This document shows positions 15,644 to 25,190 of a DNA stretch of 56,452 bases, piece after piece (the stretch's first letter is position 1; each line of letters begins with the position of its first letter). Source of the stretch: Bacteroidaceae bacterium (GTDB lineage Bacteria; Bacteroidota; Bacteroidia; Bacteroidales; Bacteroidaceae); NCBI GenBank assembly GCA_900769465.1, contig CAAGGT010000159.1, positions 1 to 56,452 of the forward strand. The letters run 5' to 3'. The position numbers and the translations under genes were made by a program. A model generated the notes under the pieces. The model made no database searches, was not told the origin of the DNA, and saw nothing but the letters and a program-made list of their open reading frames with translations.

Positions 15644-17752
15644 ATGACAAAGAGACTATTATATCTTATACTTTTTGTTATGCCCCTGATTGCAAGCGGG
15701 CAGAGCTTCAAGCAGAACACCGACCGCGGCGGTGGCGGCGGATTGGGGCACGGCGAGGTATTCAGCCCGTTCAAAGACAACCCCAAGGACACCACCAAAA
15801 GCAATCTTGTGGTTCCAAAGGAGATACACCAGTGGAATGTGGACAGGAGATTCGGCAACAAGATTGAGATAAATGCCGACACCCTGCAGTTCATGTTCCA
15901 GAACTGGCACCTGACCGAGGGAGAGAATGGAGAATATAATTTCCTGGGCAGCATGGGAACACCGAGAGAGACAAGGATATTCTTCAACCGCCCCACAAGC
16001 ACCACATACAATTTCCTGCAGCCATACGACTATTTCTACACAACCCCCGACAGATTCATATTCACCGATACAAAGTCGCCGTACACAAACCTGAGCTATC
16101 ACTCGTCGGGCAACAAAGTTGACGGTGACGACCGTTTCAAGGCATACTTTTCAACGAATGCAGGCAAGCACTTTGGCGTAGGATTCATTTTCGACTACCT
16201 GTATGCACGCGGAAGGTACGACAAGCAGTCTACATCACTCATAAATTTCTCACTCTTTTCATTCTACAGGAGCGACAGGTACAACTACCACCTGGTGGCA
16301 AGCCGTTACTGGATGAAGCAGAGGGAAAACGGCGGTATAACAGACGACCGCTACATCACGCGCCCCGAAGACACTGACGGTGGCGGCAACAATATGGGAA
16401 CTGCCGATATTCCCGTGAGACTTGATGCAACCTGGAGCAGAAACGAAGTACACAACATATTCTTCACGCACAACTACAATCTGGGATATTACCGCGACAG
16501 GATAATACCCGGCGAAACGGCAATCACAGACACCCTTGATACCGAGAGCGAGGTGGCAGAGGACAGTGTCGTGACAGAATTTGTAAATGTAGCGCGACTG
16601 ATACATACCGCAGACATCTCATATCTGCGTCATCAGTACATTAACCACAGATTGCCCGGCAACTACTATGCCGACACTTACCTGCCACACGATTCAGTGG
16701 ACAACACTACCGACCTGTCTGTAGACAATAGGCTTGCCGTGTCGCTGTGCGAGGGATTCAGAAAATGGGCTTTTGCAGACATCATTGCTTTTGCCGAACA
16801 CAGATATGACCGTTACCTGCTGCCCGACACCATTGCCGGCAGCAACGCAGAAACCGAAAGGGCATACAATGAACACTCGCTGTATGTGGGCGGAGTAATA
16901 GAAAGCAAACAAGGCAAGCATCTGCGCTACCGCGTTGAGGGTGAGACAGCGGTGCTTGGCAAAGATTTGGGTGCATTCTCTATTGACGGTACCGTGGATT
17001 GCAATTTCAGGCTATGGAAAAGGGATATAAACATCTCGGCCAAAGCGTTCATGAAGAACAACAACCCGTCGTTCTACTACCGTCACTATCACTCGGAACA
17101 TTTTTGGTGGGACAATGACCTTGCAAAGGAGTTCAGGACACGCATTGAGGGCTGCATTGAGATTCCGCACTGGAGAACAAGACTGAACGTGAAATTCGAG
17201 AACGTGAAGAACTACACCTACATCGCGAACCATTCAACCCCGTCACCAAACGGTATCGGCTACCTGAACCGCTTCAACGTGGAGCAGGAGAACGGCCATA
17301 TCCAGGTGATTGCAGCATCACTGAAACAGGATTTCAAGTTCGGCATATTCAACCTGAACACAGAATTCACATACCAGCACAGCAGCAACCAATCAGTATT
17401 GCCTTTGCCTGCATTCAATGCCTATGCAAACCTGTTCCTAAAGTTCAGGATTGCCAAAGTGCTGCACTCCGAAATAGGTGCCGATGCGTGGTACTTCACA
17501 AGCTACTACGCCCCGGAGTATATGCCGGCACTGGGACAGTTCGTACAACAGAATCAGGCAGACAAGATAAAGATAGGCAACTACCCGGTCGTGAGTGTGT
17601 ATGCCAATTTCTTGTTGAAGCAGACACGTTTCTACGTGAAATACTACCACCTCAACAAAGGCTTGGGCAGCAGCAACTATTTCTTGGTTCCGCACCACCC
17701 GTTGACACCGGCAGTACTGTGGTTCGGCCTGTCCTGGAATTTCTACAACTAA
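15644..17752 (+). CDS. Putative beta-barrel porin (Porin_10 family)
   Basis: Predicted 702 residues with a signal peptide (1-19, ending ASGQ). A Gly-rich segment (DRGGGGGLGHGE) follows, then the conserved start of the family (WNVDRRFGNKIEINADTLQFMFQNWHLTEG and GTPRETRIFFNRP are the informative stretches). The remainder alternates aromatic and polar residues as expected for outer-membrane strands and ends with an aromatic (SWNFYN). The family is known only as a putative porin of Bacteroidota. In this position it is the outer-membrane member of the operon. Substrate unknown. Confidence 0.85.
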   Translation: MTKRLLYLILFVMPLIASGQSFKQNTDRGGGGGLGHGEVFSPFKDNPKDTTKSNLVVPKEIHQWNVDRRFGNKIEINADTLQFMFQNWHLTEGENGEYNFLGSMGTPRETRIFFNRPTSTTYNFLQPYDYFYTTPDRFIFTDTKSPYTNLSYHSSGNKVDGDDRFKAYFSTNAGKHFGVGFIFDYLYARGRYDKQSTSLINFSLFSFYRSDRYNYHLVASRYWMKQRENGGITDDRYITRPEDTDGGGNNMGTADIPVRLDATWSRNEVHNIFFTHNYNLGYYRDRIIPGETAITDTLDTESEVAEDSVVTEFVNVARLIHTADISYLRHQYINHRLPGNYYADTYLPHDSVDNTTDLSVDNRLAVSLCEGFRKWAFADIIAFAEHRYDRYLLPDTIAGSNAETERAYNEHSLYVGGVIESKQGKHLRYRVEGETAVLGKDLGAFSIDGTVDCNFRLWKRDINISAKAFMKNNNPSFYYRHYHSEHFWWDNDLAKEFRTRIEGCIEIPHWRTRLNVKFENVKNYTYIANHSTPSPNGIGYLNRFNVEQENGHIQVIAASLKQDFKFGIFNLNTEFTYQHSSNQSVLPLPAFNAYANLFLKFRIAKVLHSEIGADAWYFTSYYAPEYMPALGQFVQQNQADKIKIGNYPVVSVYANFLLKQTRFYVKYYHLNKGLGSSNYFLVPHHPLTPAVLWFGLSWNFYN

Positions 17753-17765
17753 AAACACACCGATA

Positions 17766-18746
17766 ATGAACATAACCGTAAAATGGGGTTTTATAGGTTG
17801 CGGTGAGGCTACCGAAAAGAAGAGCGGACCGGCATTCCCACTTATAAAGGGTTCGGAGGTTGTTGCCGTAATGGGACGCGACAAGGAGAAGACAAGAGAG
17901 TATGCCAAACGGCACAACATCCCTCATTGGTACACCGATGCCCAGGCTCTCATTGAAGACCCCGGAGTAAATGCAATATACATTGCCACTCCCCCATCAT
18001 CGCACGCCACATTTGCCATAATGGCCATGAAAGCCGGCAAACCGGTGTATGTAGAGAAACCGCTTGCAGCTAACTATGAGGACTGCACACGCATAAACAG
18101 AATTTCCAGAGAGACCGGCGTACCCTGTTTTGTTGCCTACTACCGCCGCTATCTGCCATACTTTCAGAAAGTGAAGGAGCTGTTGCCGCATATTGGTAAT
18201 GTTCTCAATGTACAGATACGTTTTGCCGTACCGCCACGCGACCTCGACTACAACCGCGAGAACCTTCCCTGGCGCGTGAACCCGGACATTGCCGGCGGCG
18301 GATATTTCTATGACCTTGCGCCACACCAGATTGACCTTTTGCAGGATATGTTCGGATGCATACTCTTTGCCGAAGGCTACAGCACCAACAGAGGTGGACT
18401 ATACAAGGTCGAAGATACCGTTAGCGCCTGTTTTAAGTTCGAGAACGGAATCCCAGGTTCGGGTTCGTGGTGTTTTGTCTCGGATGAATCGTCACGCGAG
18501 GACCATATAGAGATTTTCGGAAGCAAGGGATGCCTTAAATTTTCGGTGTTCACATTCGAGCCCATTGAATTGCGCACCATCGACGGCACACAACAGTTCA
18601 ACATTCCTAATCCGCCATACGTGCAGCTGCCGCTAATACGCAACATCGTCGAACACATACAGCGTAAAGGGCACTGCGAATGCGACAGCGTGAGTGCGAC
18701 ACCCACCAACTGGGTTCTCGACAAGATACTGGGCAAAATAATTTGA
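17766..18746 (+). CDS. Gfo/Idh/MocA-family NAD(P)-dependent oxidoreductase
   Basis: Predicted 326 residues. Rossmann fold at the N terminus (WGFIGCGEAT, residues 7-16), the ATPPSSH strand-loop (75-80) and the family signature EKP at 97-99, where the Lys is catalytic. The C-terminal alpha/beta domain has VAYYRRYLP and DLAPHQIDLLQ, giving the usual active-site His. These enzymes oxidise or reduce sugars, inositols or bile pigments; the close relatives of biliverdin reductase type share this length, but the substrate cannot be set. Cytoplasmic, while its neighbours are envelope proteins, so it may have joined the operon for expression reasons only. Confidence 0.88.
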   Translation: MNITVKWGFIGCGEATEKKSGPAFPLIKGSEVVAVMGRDKEKTREYAKRHNIPHWYTDAQALIEDPGVNAIYIATPPSSHATFAIMAMKAGKPVYVEKPLAANYEDCTRINRISRETGVPCFVAYYRRYLPYFQKVKELLPHIGNVLNVQIRFAVPPRDLDYNRENLPWRVNPDIAGGGYFYDLAPHQIDLLQDMFGCILFAEGYSTNRGGLYKVEDTVSACFKFENGIPGSGSWCFVSDESSREDHIEIFGSKGCLKFSVFTFEPIELRTIDGTQQFNIPNPPYVQLPLIRNIVEHIQRKGHCECDSVSATPTNWVLDKILGKII

Positions 18747-18748
18747 AA

Positions 18749-19870
18749 ATGAGAAGAGAAAAAGGCTGCTATTGGAGATTGGGAATCCTGGCTATGACAT
18801 TCATCATTGCCCTGCTGTACTCCGCACAGGCTACTGCCCAGGAGAGGGAGCCAATGGAATACACCACAGAAAGGGCCGAGAAGAGAAGTGTTGCCAAGAA
18901 GGAGAGCGGAACAAGCAAACTCAAGAGATTCACAAAAAAAAGTGTCAAATTCGTGAATCGTCTGTTCAACACTGTAGATACGGCATACGTAGAGGTGAAC
19001 AAGTTCTATATGACCTTTATGCCTGAATATTCCTATAACTACGAGCATTATACTTTTGGTACGTCCACGGGAGAAAAGCAAAGTATCAGCATCGCACCCG
19101 ACAGCCACAGCAAAATGACGTTTAACATAGGATGGCGACGTATATTCATTGGATATAGCGTAGACTTGCAGAAGAGACATCCGCACACCGATTTCAAAGT
19201 CAATCTCTACTCTCCAAGATTCGGGCTTGACCTGTTCTACCGTAAGAGCAGTGAAGGTTACAGGATAAGAAGTCTCACCGGGTTCTATGACGGTGACAAG
19301 CCGTTGCAGAATTACAACACTAATTTTGATGGTCTGACTGTAAAACAGTACGGCATAAGCATATACCACGTGTTCAACAAGCGCTTTTCGTATCCTGCAG
19401 CATACAGGATGTCAACAATACAACGCGTGAGTGCCGGTTCGTTCATCGTTGGAGCCGGATATAAGCAACAGGAATTCACGTTCGATTATGAGAGCCTTGA
19501 CCCGCTCATCAGAATGCAGCTGAAGGACGAACTCAAGTTCAAGGATATCATGTACAAGGATTTTACAATCAATGTGGGATATGGATACAATTGGGTATTT
19601 GCCCGCAATTTCCTTGCAAGCGCATCATTGACACCTGCCATTGGTTACAAGAGTACGTCACTCATACTCTTTGACCGCAAGAGCCTGTTATCGAGTATCA
19701 ATATAGATTTGACAGCACGTGCTGCTGTTGTATACAACAACGGAAGATACTTCGCAGGAATTTCTATGATTGCGCACACCTACTATTACAAGAAAAGCCA
19801 ACTTACGGTAGTGAACGGATTTGGAGAATGCTGCATAAGTGCCGGAGTCAATTTTTGGCGAAAGAAATAA
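18749..19870 (+). CDS. DUF4421-domain outer membrane protein
   Basis: Predicted 373 residues. I start at the ATG at 18749, 2 bp after the upstream stop; an earlier in-frame start would lie inside the previous gene and lacks a signal. Signal peptide with a basic start (MRREKGCYWRLG) ends near AQATAQ. A charged helix (about 35-75) precedes the DUF4421 barrel, recognised from FYMTFMPEYSYNYEHY and MTFNIGWRRIFIGYSVDL. Predicted small outer-membrane barrel; function unknown. Last gene before the 42-bp palindrome. Confidence 0.85.
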   Translation: MRREKGCYWRLGILAMTFIIALLYSAQATAQEREPMEYTTERAEKRSVAKKESGTSKLKRFTKKSVKFVNRLFNTVDTAYVEVNKFYMTFMPEYSYNYEHYTFGTSTGEKQSISIAPDSHSKMTFNIGWRRIFIGYSVDLQKRHPHTDFKVNLYSPRFGLDLFYRKSSEGYRIRSLTGFYDGDKPLQNYNTNFDGLTVKQYGISIYHVFNKRFSYPAAYRMSTIQRVSAGSFIVGAGYKQQEFTFDYESLDPLIRMQLKDELKFKDIMYKDFTINVGYGYNWVFARNFLASASLTPAIGYKSTSLILFDRKSLLSSINIDLTARAAVVYNNGRYFAGISMIAHTYYYKKSQLTVVNGFGECCISAGVNFWRKK

Positions 19871-19882
19871 TGAAATAAAGAA

Positions 19883-19924
19883 CAATTAATCGGCCACAGC
19901 ACGCGTGCTGTGGCCGATTAATTG
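19883..19924. terminator. Bidirectional terminator: 42-bp perfect palindrome
   Basis: Perfect dyad centred on ACGCGT between convergent genes, with GGCCACAGCAC/GTGCTGTGGCC as core and A/T-rich ends. Loop-free in DNA; in RNA a stem of about 19 bp closes on a tetraloop. It serves transcripts from both sides. Confidence 0.85.
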
Positions 19925-19945
19925 TTTAACTATATGTTCAGTCTG

Positions 19946-21460
19946 TCAGAAACGCATACCAACTGTAAGCACAAGCGAGTTGTTGACATCCTTAACCGTT
20001 GCACCGGGATTCACGTATTCAAAATCATAGAACGGATAGAACTCGGACTTCTGCATCTCAAGCATATAAGCGAGGTCGGCATAGAATGCTTTGCCACGGT
20101 AACCGAAACCGGCTGTTACTATAGACTTGCCGAAACGGTTCATATAGTCGGTAGAGGTCTCGGTAATCGAAGCATTGTAGAAATACTTGTAGGCATCCTT
20201 TGAAAATGGAGCAGTGATGTAATTGTATCCCGCACGCAATGAATATGCATCAATCTTCACCTCGGCACCCAAACGCACAATGTGCTGCGCCTTCATATTG
20301 CATTCAATCTCCTCGTTCTGTGCCTTGTATACCTGACCACGCTCTGTAAATTTGGACTTGCGATAATCGGCATATTCATACTCGGCATTGAGTGCCAGAA
20401 TAGAACCTACCGTGTATGACATTGATGCATTCACACGCCACGGTGTCCTCAACTTATTGCTGACCGCAAGCACATTGCCATAGAGACCGGGAGCGGATGT
20501 AGAGAAACTGTTACCCCAGGGATCGGTCATTGTGGCATTGCTGTACTCCTTCAGACTGTACCAGGTGGGAGTATGAACAGAAAGACCTATCTTGAAAGGA
20601 GCATACTTGAACGGACGGAAGATGGCACCCAACTTGATGTCGAATCCACTACCTTTCAGTGATCTGTTGTTCTCGAGTACATAAATGTCTCCATAGCTGT
20701 CAATTTCGCGATATTCAGAATAGCGGTTATAGTCAACAAGAGAGACTCCCACTGTCGCACCCAGGTATACGCGGTCACATATGTTGGTAGAGAAATTCAG
20801 GTCCACTACGTGTACACCGCCACGTGTCTCTTCATAGAAAGCGAGTTCATCGGGCCTCCACACGAGTGAGGTATCGGGGTATGTTATGAAGTTGCCGAGA
20901 GTGTCGCCAAGGTTCGCATTCGCAGCAAGAAGCGGCAACCAGCTTATTGTGAAATTCTCATACATCCACTCCTTTACATTGCTATAATCGAAAGGTGTAT
21001 TATTGTATAGTTCATTGATAACGTATTGCTGCGACCAGCCATTGGAAATGCCATACATTTCAAAAGCACCCGCAAGATTGTTCTTGCGACGGTATCCCAG
21101 ACCAAAATTCACAAATCGGACCTTGTCACCGTTGCACTCACGTGAGATGACGACCGAGGCGTTACTCAAATAGGCATTTGAGCTATTGGTCTTTACAGTA
21201 GTGCCCTCATAAACAGCCTTGCTTGAATTCATGTCAACACCTGCTGTGAAAGAGAAATCATTGCTACGGAACATAGCCATACCGGCAGGGTTTGTGCCCA
21301 TTGTGGTAAGATCGGCACCCAACGCACTCATTGAACCTCCCATACCTACATAGCGTGCTGTACCAATAAGGTCATTTTCAAAGAATGATGCGACGTTGTA
21401 CATATTTTGAGCATTCATACCTAGAGGCAACAAAGAAAGAATATATAACAAGCGTTTCAT
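19946..21460 (-). CDS. FadL/OmpP1-like outer membrane transport protein
   Basis: Predicted 504 residues with a signal peptide (1-17, ending GMNAQ). The early segment GTARYVGMGGSMSALGADLTTMGTNPAGM (given here only as its key parts ARYVGMGG, LGADLTTM, NPAGM) is the hallmark of the FadL/OmpP1/PorV-like family; the rest is a 14-strand-type barrel ending VGMRF. FadL members carry hydrophobic compounds across the outer membrane; in Bacteroidota many members have unknown cargo and are sometimes labelled hemin receptors without proof. Convergent to the DUF4421 gene and possibly co-transcribed with the repeat-rich protein upstream. Confidence 0.85.
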   Translation of the reverse strand: MKRLLYILSLLPLGMNAQNMYNVASFFENDLIGTARYVGMGGSMSALGADLTTMGTNPAGMAMFRSNDFSFTAGVDMNSSKAVYEGTTVKTNSSNAYLSNASVVISRECNGDKVRFVNFGLGYRRKNNLAGAFEMYGISNGWSQQYVINELYNNTPFDYSNVKEWMYENFTISWLPLLAANANLGDTLGNFITYPDTSLVWRPDELAFYEETRGGVHVVDLNFSTNICDRVYLGATVGVSLVDYNRYSEYREIDSYGDIYVLENNRSLKGSGFDIKLGAIFRPFKYAPFKIGLSVHTPTWYSLKEYSNATMTDPWGNSFSTSAPGLYGNVLAVSNKLRTPWRVNASMSYTVGSILALNAEYEYADYRKSKFTERGQVYKAQNEEIECNMKAQHIVRLGAEVKIDAYSLRAGYNYITAPFSKDAYKYFYNASITETSTDYMNRFGKSIVTAGFGYRGKAFYADLAYMLEMQKSEFYPFYDFEYVNPGATVKDVNNSLVLTVGMRF

Positions 21461-21525
21461 GGTAGTTGTATTTTTTTAATATTTTTTTCTATGTATAAAT
21501 CACAAGGGTATCTTCTCGAGTTTCA

Positions 21526-22773
21526 TCAGCGTGAGCCTCCACTTCGGCCACCGCCACGGCCGCCACCGCCACCGCTACTGAAGCTTGCGCCGGAACCGGA
21601 GCTGTAGCTTGAGCTTGAGCCTGAACTGTAACTTGAGCTTGAACTGCTATAGGAACGTGATGCTCCCGTGCTGCTTGGACGGTTATATCCACCTGATGAG
21701 CCGCCATTGCTGCCACTGCTACGTGTTACGCCACTACCGCCGGAACTTACCGCACGTCTTGCGTTGCTGCTGTTCACCGATGTCCGCGAATATTGCTGTC
21801 GGGAAACGGAACCTGACGATACAGACCTGCTGTTATAGCTGTTTACACTTGTGCGTGTCTGCTGTTCACGACGGGGATTGAAGTTACCGGCATCGGTACG
21901 CACCTGTTGCTCACGGCGAGGGGTGCTGCCAGCCACCTGCGTGCGTGTCTGCTGCTCGCGACGGGGATTGGAACCTGCCACCTGTGTGCGTGTCTGTTGC
22001 TCACGACGGGGATTGGTGTTGCCTTCGACTGTTGTACGTACAGGCTGTTCACGACGGGGATTGCTGCCGACAACCGTACGTGTAGGCTGTTCGCGACGGG
22101 GTGAGCCGGTTTCGGTTGGAGTGCGTGAGGGCTGCCCGCCTGGAGCATGCCCGCGTGAAGGATATGCCACGCCGCGTGTTGTTGCAAATCTGCCGTTTGT
22201 AGGGATGTTGCCACTGTGATATGAGGGACGCGAGATATTGCCCGAACCGACGCACCCCCAATGTGGCCTGTTCCAATGAAAATCATAATAGTACCAGTTG
22301 TCATAACAGGGGTAGTTCCACGCGTAGTATCTGTTCCAATTCCACCTGTTCATCCAATATCCGTTATAGGGCGTATAATAGAGATTGTTGGCTGTGGGAT
22401 AGATATAAAGCGCATAACCGGTATCGTACACGAACCAGTCATTGATACCGCAGTCGTACATAAGGTCCCAATACAGACTGCTTGAAAAGAGTCTTCGCGG
22501 CGACTGGAAACGTATGATGCGGTTGGAGTAGGCATAATCATCCACAACGCCATAGAGGTCATTTGTAAAATAAGCGTTCTCGACATATGTAATATCGGCA
22601 GTTGTGTCAACGTCCTCAACCACTGTATTACAATCTTCGGCAAAATAGACCTCCTCGGCGCTCTTTACAACAAGAACCTTCTTCTCCTTCTTTGGCACGA
22701 AGTACATATCATCGGTCTGTGCCCAAGAGAGAACCGGGGAAATCAACAACAAGATAAAGGCAAACTTTTTCAT
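21526..22773 (-). CDS. Secreted Arg/Gln-repeat and Gly/Ser-rich protein
   Basis: Predicted 415 residues from the ATG at 22773, chosen because MKKFAFILLLISPVLSWAQ is a clean signal peptide; the open frame extends 40 codons further without likeness to any leader. Residues about 20-190 hold a Tyr/Trp/Asn-rich domain (WMNRWNWNRYYAWNYP) seen in Bacteroidota proteins of unknown role. Six repeats of 14-16 residues starting PRREQ follow, then a low-complexity Ser/Tyr/Gly tail ending GGGRGGGRSGGSR. Such tails are often surface-exposed and adhesive, but there is no direct evidence. Function unknown. Minus-strand box TATTTTTG at 22813-22806 is a likely -7 element. Confidence 0.8.
   Translation of the reverse strand: MKKFAFILLLISPVLSWAQTDDMYFVPKKEKKVLVVKSAEEVYFAEDCNTVVEDVDTTADITYVENAYFTNDLYGVVDDYAYSNRIIRFQSPRRLFSSSLYWDLMYDCGINDWFVYDTGYALYIYPTANNLYYTPYNGYWMNRWNWNRYYAWNYPCYDNWYYYDFHWNRPHWGCVGSGNISRPSYHSGNIPTNGRFATTRGVAYPSRGHAPGGQPSRTPTETGSPRREQPTRTVVGSNPRREQPVRTTVEGNTNPRREQQTRTQVAGSNPRREQQTRTQVAGSTPRREQQVRTDAGNFNPRREQQTRTSVNSYNSRSVSSGSVSRQQYSRTSVNSSNARRAVSSGGSGVTRSSGSNGGSSGGYNRPSSTGASRSYSSSSSSYSSGSSSSYSSGSGASFSSGGGGGRGGGRSGGSR
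21845..22110 (-). repeat. Six tandem PRREQ peptide-coding repeats
   Basis: Six units of 42-48 bp inside the preceding gene, each encoding PRREQ(P/Q)xRTxVxxxN. The two middle units differ by one residue only (RTQVAGSN versus RTQVAGST), pointing to recent duplication. Copy number may vary between strains. Confidence 0.85.
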
Positions 22774-22890
22774 AGTCGTACGTATTAGGTTCATTTTTTC
22801 TGATACAAAAATAGTAGCTGAAAAAATGTAACTAAAGGGAAAAATCCTACAAAAAGAGGGGGATTCTCCTATTTCGACATACGGCATAAA

Positions 22891-22924
22891 CAAACAAGTT
22901 CCACACTACTGTGGAACTTGTTTG
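22891..22924 (-). terminator. Terminator of ilvDBN
   Basis: Perfect 15-bp arms CAAACAAGTTCCACA (22891-22905) and its complement (22910-22924) with loop CTAC, 4 bp after the ilvN stop. The minus transcript continues with UUUAUG, a short U-run. Confidence 0.75.
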
Positions 22925-22927
22925 GTA

Positions 22928-23482
22928 TTATTTGTTACCTGAAGGCTTGCGTTTATAGTCTTCGTTGAAGAGAAGGTCGGCCTGGTTGTCCTGCAGGGCT
23001 CTGGGAACAGCAACACGCCCCGACTTGACAAACTGCAGCATACACTGCAGGGAAACGAATTCGTTGTAGAGGTTTACCACGGAATCGGTTGAACCTGTCA
23101 TTTCGACAACCGTATAGTTGGCATTGACCTCTATGATACGCGCGTTGCTATGACGTATTATCCTTGAAATATCGCTGTTCTCAAGAATCTTCGGGGTTGA
23201 CAACTTGTACAGCGCAACCTCCTGGAAGAAAATCTCGTTGTCGGTGTAGTAGTCGGCCTTGAGGACGTCTACCTTCTTTTCTATGCGCTTGGTAACCTTG
23301 TTTACAGAATCCTCCTCGCCCCACAACGATATTGTATAACGGTGTACTCCTTCAATGGATGAAGACGAAGCCGTAATGGTATCGATGTTCATCATTCGGC
23401 GGGTGAACTCGGCTGTCACCTGATTAAGCATACCGGCAATATTCTCGGTATATATTATTATAGTAAATAGTTTCTTTTCCAT
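22928..23482 (-). CDS. ilvN: Acetolactate synthase small (regulatory) subunit
   Basis: Predicted 184 residues. N-terminal ACT domain (about 1-80: LFTIIIYTENIAGMLNQVTAEFTRR, of which IAGMLNQV is diagnostic) and a second ACT-like domain typical of IlvN/IlvH. It binds valine and activates and controls the catalytic IlvB subunit in the first shared step of isoleucine and valine synthesis. I start at the ATG at 23482, 7 bp after the ilvB stop; an in-frame TTG at 23497 overlaps ilvB but adds no conserved residues. Confidence 0.93.
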   Translation of the reverse strand: MEKKLFTIIIYTENIAGMLNQVTAEFTRRMMNIDTITASSSSIEGVHRYTISLWGEEDSVNKVTKRIEKKVDVLKADYYTDNEIFFQEVALYKLSTPKILENSDISRIIRHSNARIIEVNANYTVVEMTGSTDSVVNLYNEFVSLQCMLQFVKSGRVAVPRALQDNQADLLFNEDYKRKPSGNK

Positions 23483-23489
23483 AGCATTG

Positions 23490-25184
23490 TCATTCAAATC
23501 TCATGTCACTGATTGTTGCACCCGGTTCGGTCATCGGCATCACATTATCCTCTTCTTTCACTGCAACGTGCAAAAGGAATGGCCCGTCGGTTGAAAGCAT
23601 CTCACTGATGGCATCATCAAGCTCGCTACGCTCTATCACCAAACGCGAAGGGATACCGTAGCCCCGGGCAATGAGCGAATAATCGGGGTTGAGCATCGGT
23701 GTCCACGAATAACGGTGATCAAAGAAGAGTTCCTGCCACTGGCGCACATTGCCAAGATAGTTGTTGTTGAGCAGAATCATCTTCACGCCAACACCCTGCT
23801 CCATTATTGTTCCTAGCTCCTGGATGTTCATCTGGAAACCACCGTCGCCGGTAAAGAGACATACCGTACGCTCAGGCATTGCCATCTTTGCACCTATGGC
23901 TGCCGGCAAGCCGTAGCCCATTGTTCCAAGACCACCCGATGTGAGTATGCTGTGGGGCTGCGTAAACTTGAAGTAACGGCTCGACATCATCTGGTTCTGG
24001 CCCACATCGGTTACAAGTATGGCACAGTTGGCCGTGGCCTCGCTCACCTTGCGTGCGACCTCGCCCATCAACAACGGGCCTTCGGCCGGATGCAGCGCTT
24101 TCTCGATAACCCTGTCATATTCAATGGCATTGTACTCTGCAAAGCTTCTGACCCATTCGCCATGCTCTCTTGGCTGCACAAGAGCTGTTAGCCCGGCAAG
24201 AACCTCCTTGCAGTCGCCGACAATGGGGACATCGACCTTCACGTTCTTGTTTATTTCGGCGTGGTCAATGTCTATATGAATCACTTTTGCCTGTCTTGCA
24301 TATGTGGAGAGCTTGCCTGTAACGCGGTCGCTGAAACGCATACCCACTGCAATCAGAAGATCACACTTGTTGGTGTTCACGTTAGGACCGTAGTTGCCGT
24401 GCATACCAAGCATACCCACGCACAATGGGTGGTCTGTAGGGAATGCCGAGAGTCCCATGAGGGTACGTGCAACGGGGATGCCACTCTTCTCGACAAAAGC
24501 CTTCAGCTCCCCGTGAGCCTCGCCAAGCTCTACACCCTGACCGACAAGCATGAATGGGCGCTCGGCCTCGTTGATTAGACGTGCAGCCTCTGCCATTGAA
24601 GTGCTTGAGGGTGTGGGATAAGGTATATAGCTGCGCACACTGTCAACCGTTGCGGGCTGATAGTCGACCATTGACACCTGGGCATCCTTTGTAAAGTCGA
24701 GTACCACAGGACCCGGACGGCCGGTACCTGCTATATAAAAAGCACGTGCCACAGCCCATGCAACATCCTCGGGGCGGCGAACCTGATAGCTCCATTTTGT
24801 GATTGGCTGTGTTATACCGACAAAGTCAATCTCCTGGAATGCATCGGTTCCAAGCACCGACGAACTCACCTGCCCTGCAATCACAACAACCGGAGTACTG
24901 TCGAGCATGGCATCACTGATACCGGTGAGTGTATTTGTTGCACCAGGACCGCTTGTTACAATGCAGACACCCACCCTGCCCGAACTGCGGGCATAGCCCT
25001 GTGCCGCGTGTACCGCACCCTGTTCGTGACGTACAAGCACGTTGCGGAAATCTGTGCAATGGTCGTACAGGGCATCAAACACCGGCATGATTGAACCGCC
25101 GGGATAACCGAAGATTGTGTCGACACCTTCATTTATGAGTGAGCGCAAAAGTGCCTCACTACCTGTTATAGTATTTTTACTCAT
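23490..25184 (-). CDS. ilvB: Acetolactate synthase large (catalytic) subunit
   Basis: Predicted 564 residues, normal for the family. ThDP-dependent enzyme joining pyruvate with pyruvate or 2-oxobutyrate. The catalytic Glu is in VRHEQGAVHAAQGYAR, the FAD-domain lies in the middle, and the ThDP/Mg site is GDGGFQMNIQELGT with LLNNNYLG following. The N-terminal SGSEALLRSL-type segment is also standard (here TGSEALLRSLINEGVDTIFG shows the expected start). It follows ilvD by 6 bp and precedes ilvN by 7 bp, so the three are one transcript. Confidence 0.96.
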   Translation of the reverse strand: MSKNTITGSEALLRSLINEGVDTIFGYPGGSIMPVFDALYDHCTDFRNVLVRHEQGAVHAAQGYARSSGRVGVCIVTSGPGATNTLTGISDAMLDSTPVVVIAGQVSSSVLGTDAFQEIDFVGITQPITKWSYQVRRPEDVAWAVARAFYIAGTGRPGPVVLDFTKDAQVSMVDYQPATVDSVRSYIPYPTPSSTSMAEAARLINEAERPFMLVGQGVELGEAHGELKAFVEKSGIPVARTLMGLSAFPTDHPLCVGMLGMHGNYGPNVNTNKCDLLIAVGMRFSDRVTGKLSTYARQAKVIHIDIDHAEINKNVKVDVPIVGDCKEVLAGLTALVQPREHGEWVRSFAEYNAIEYDRVIEKALHPAEGPLLMGEVARKVSEATANCAILVTDVGQNQMMSSRYFKFTQPHSILTSGGLGTMGYGLPAAIGAKMAMPERTVCLFTGDGGFQMNIQELGTIMEQGVGVKMILLNNNYLGNVRQWQELFFDHRYSWTPMLNPDYSLIARGYGIPSRLVIERSELDDAISEMLSTDGPFLLHVAVKEEDNVMPMTEPGATISDMRFE

Positions 25185-25190
25185 AGATTA

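Noticed and set aside
15283..16011. 242-codon minus-strand frame across the DUF4468/small protein/porin junctions
   Set aside because: Crosses three supported plus-strand genes; Ser/Pro/Leu-rich make-up is typical of an antisense shadow.
18377..19369. 330-codon minus-strand frame over the oxidoreductase and DUF4421 genes
   Set aside because: Antisense to two genes with clear domains; no family match or start signal.
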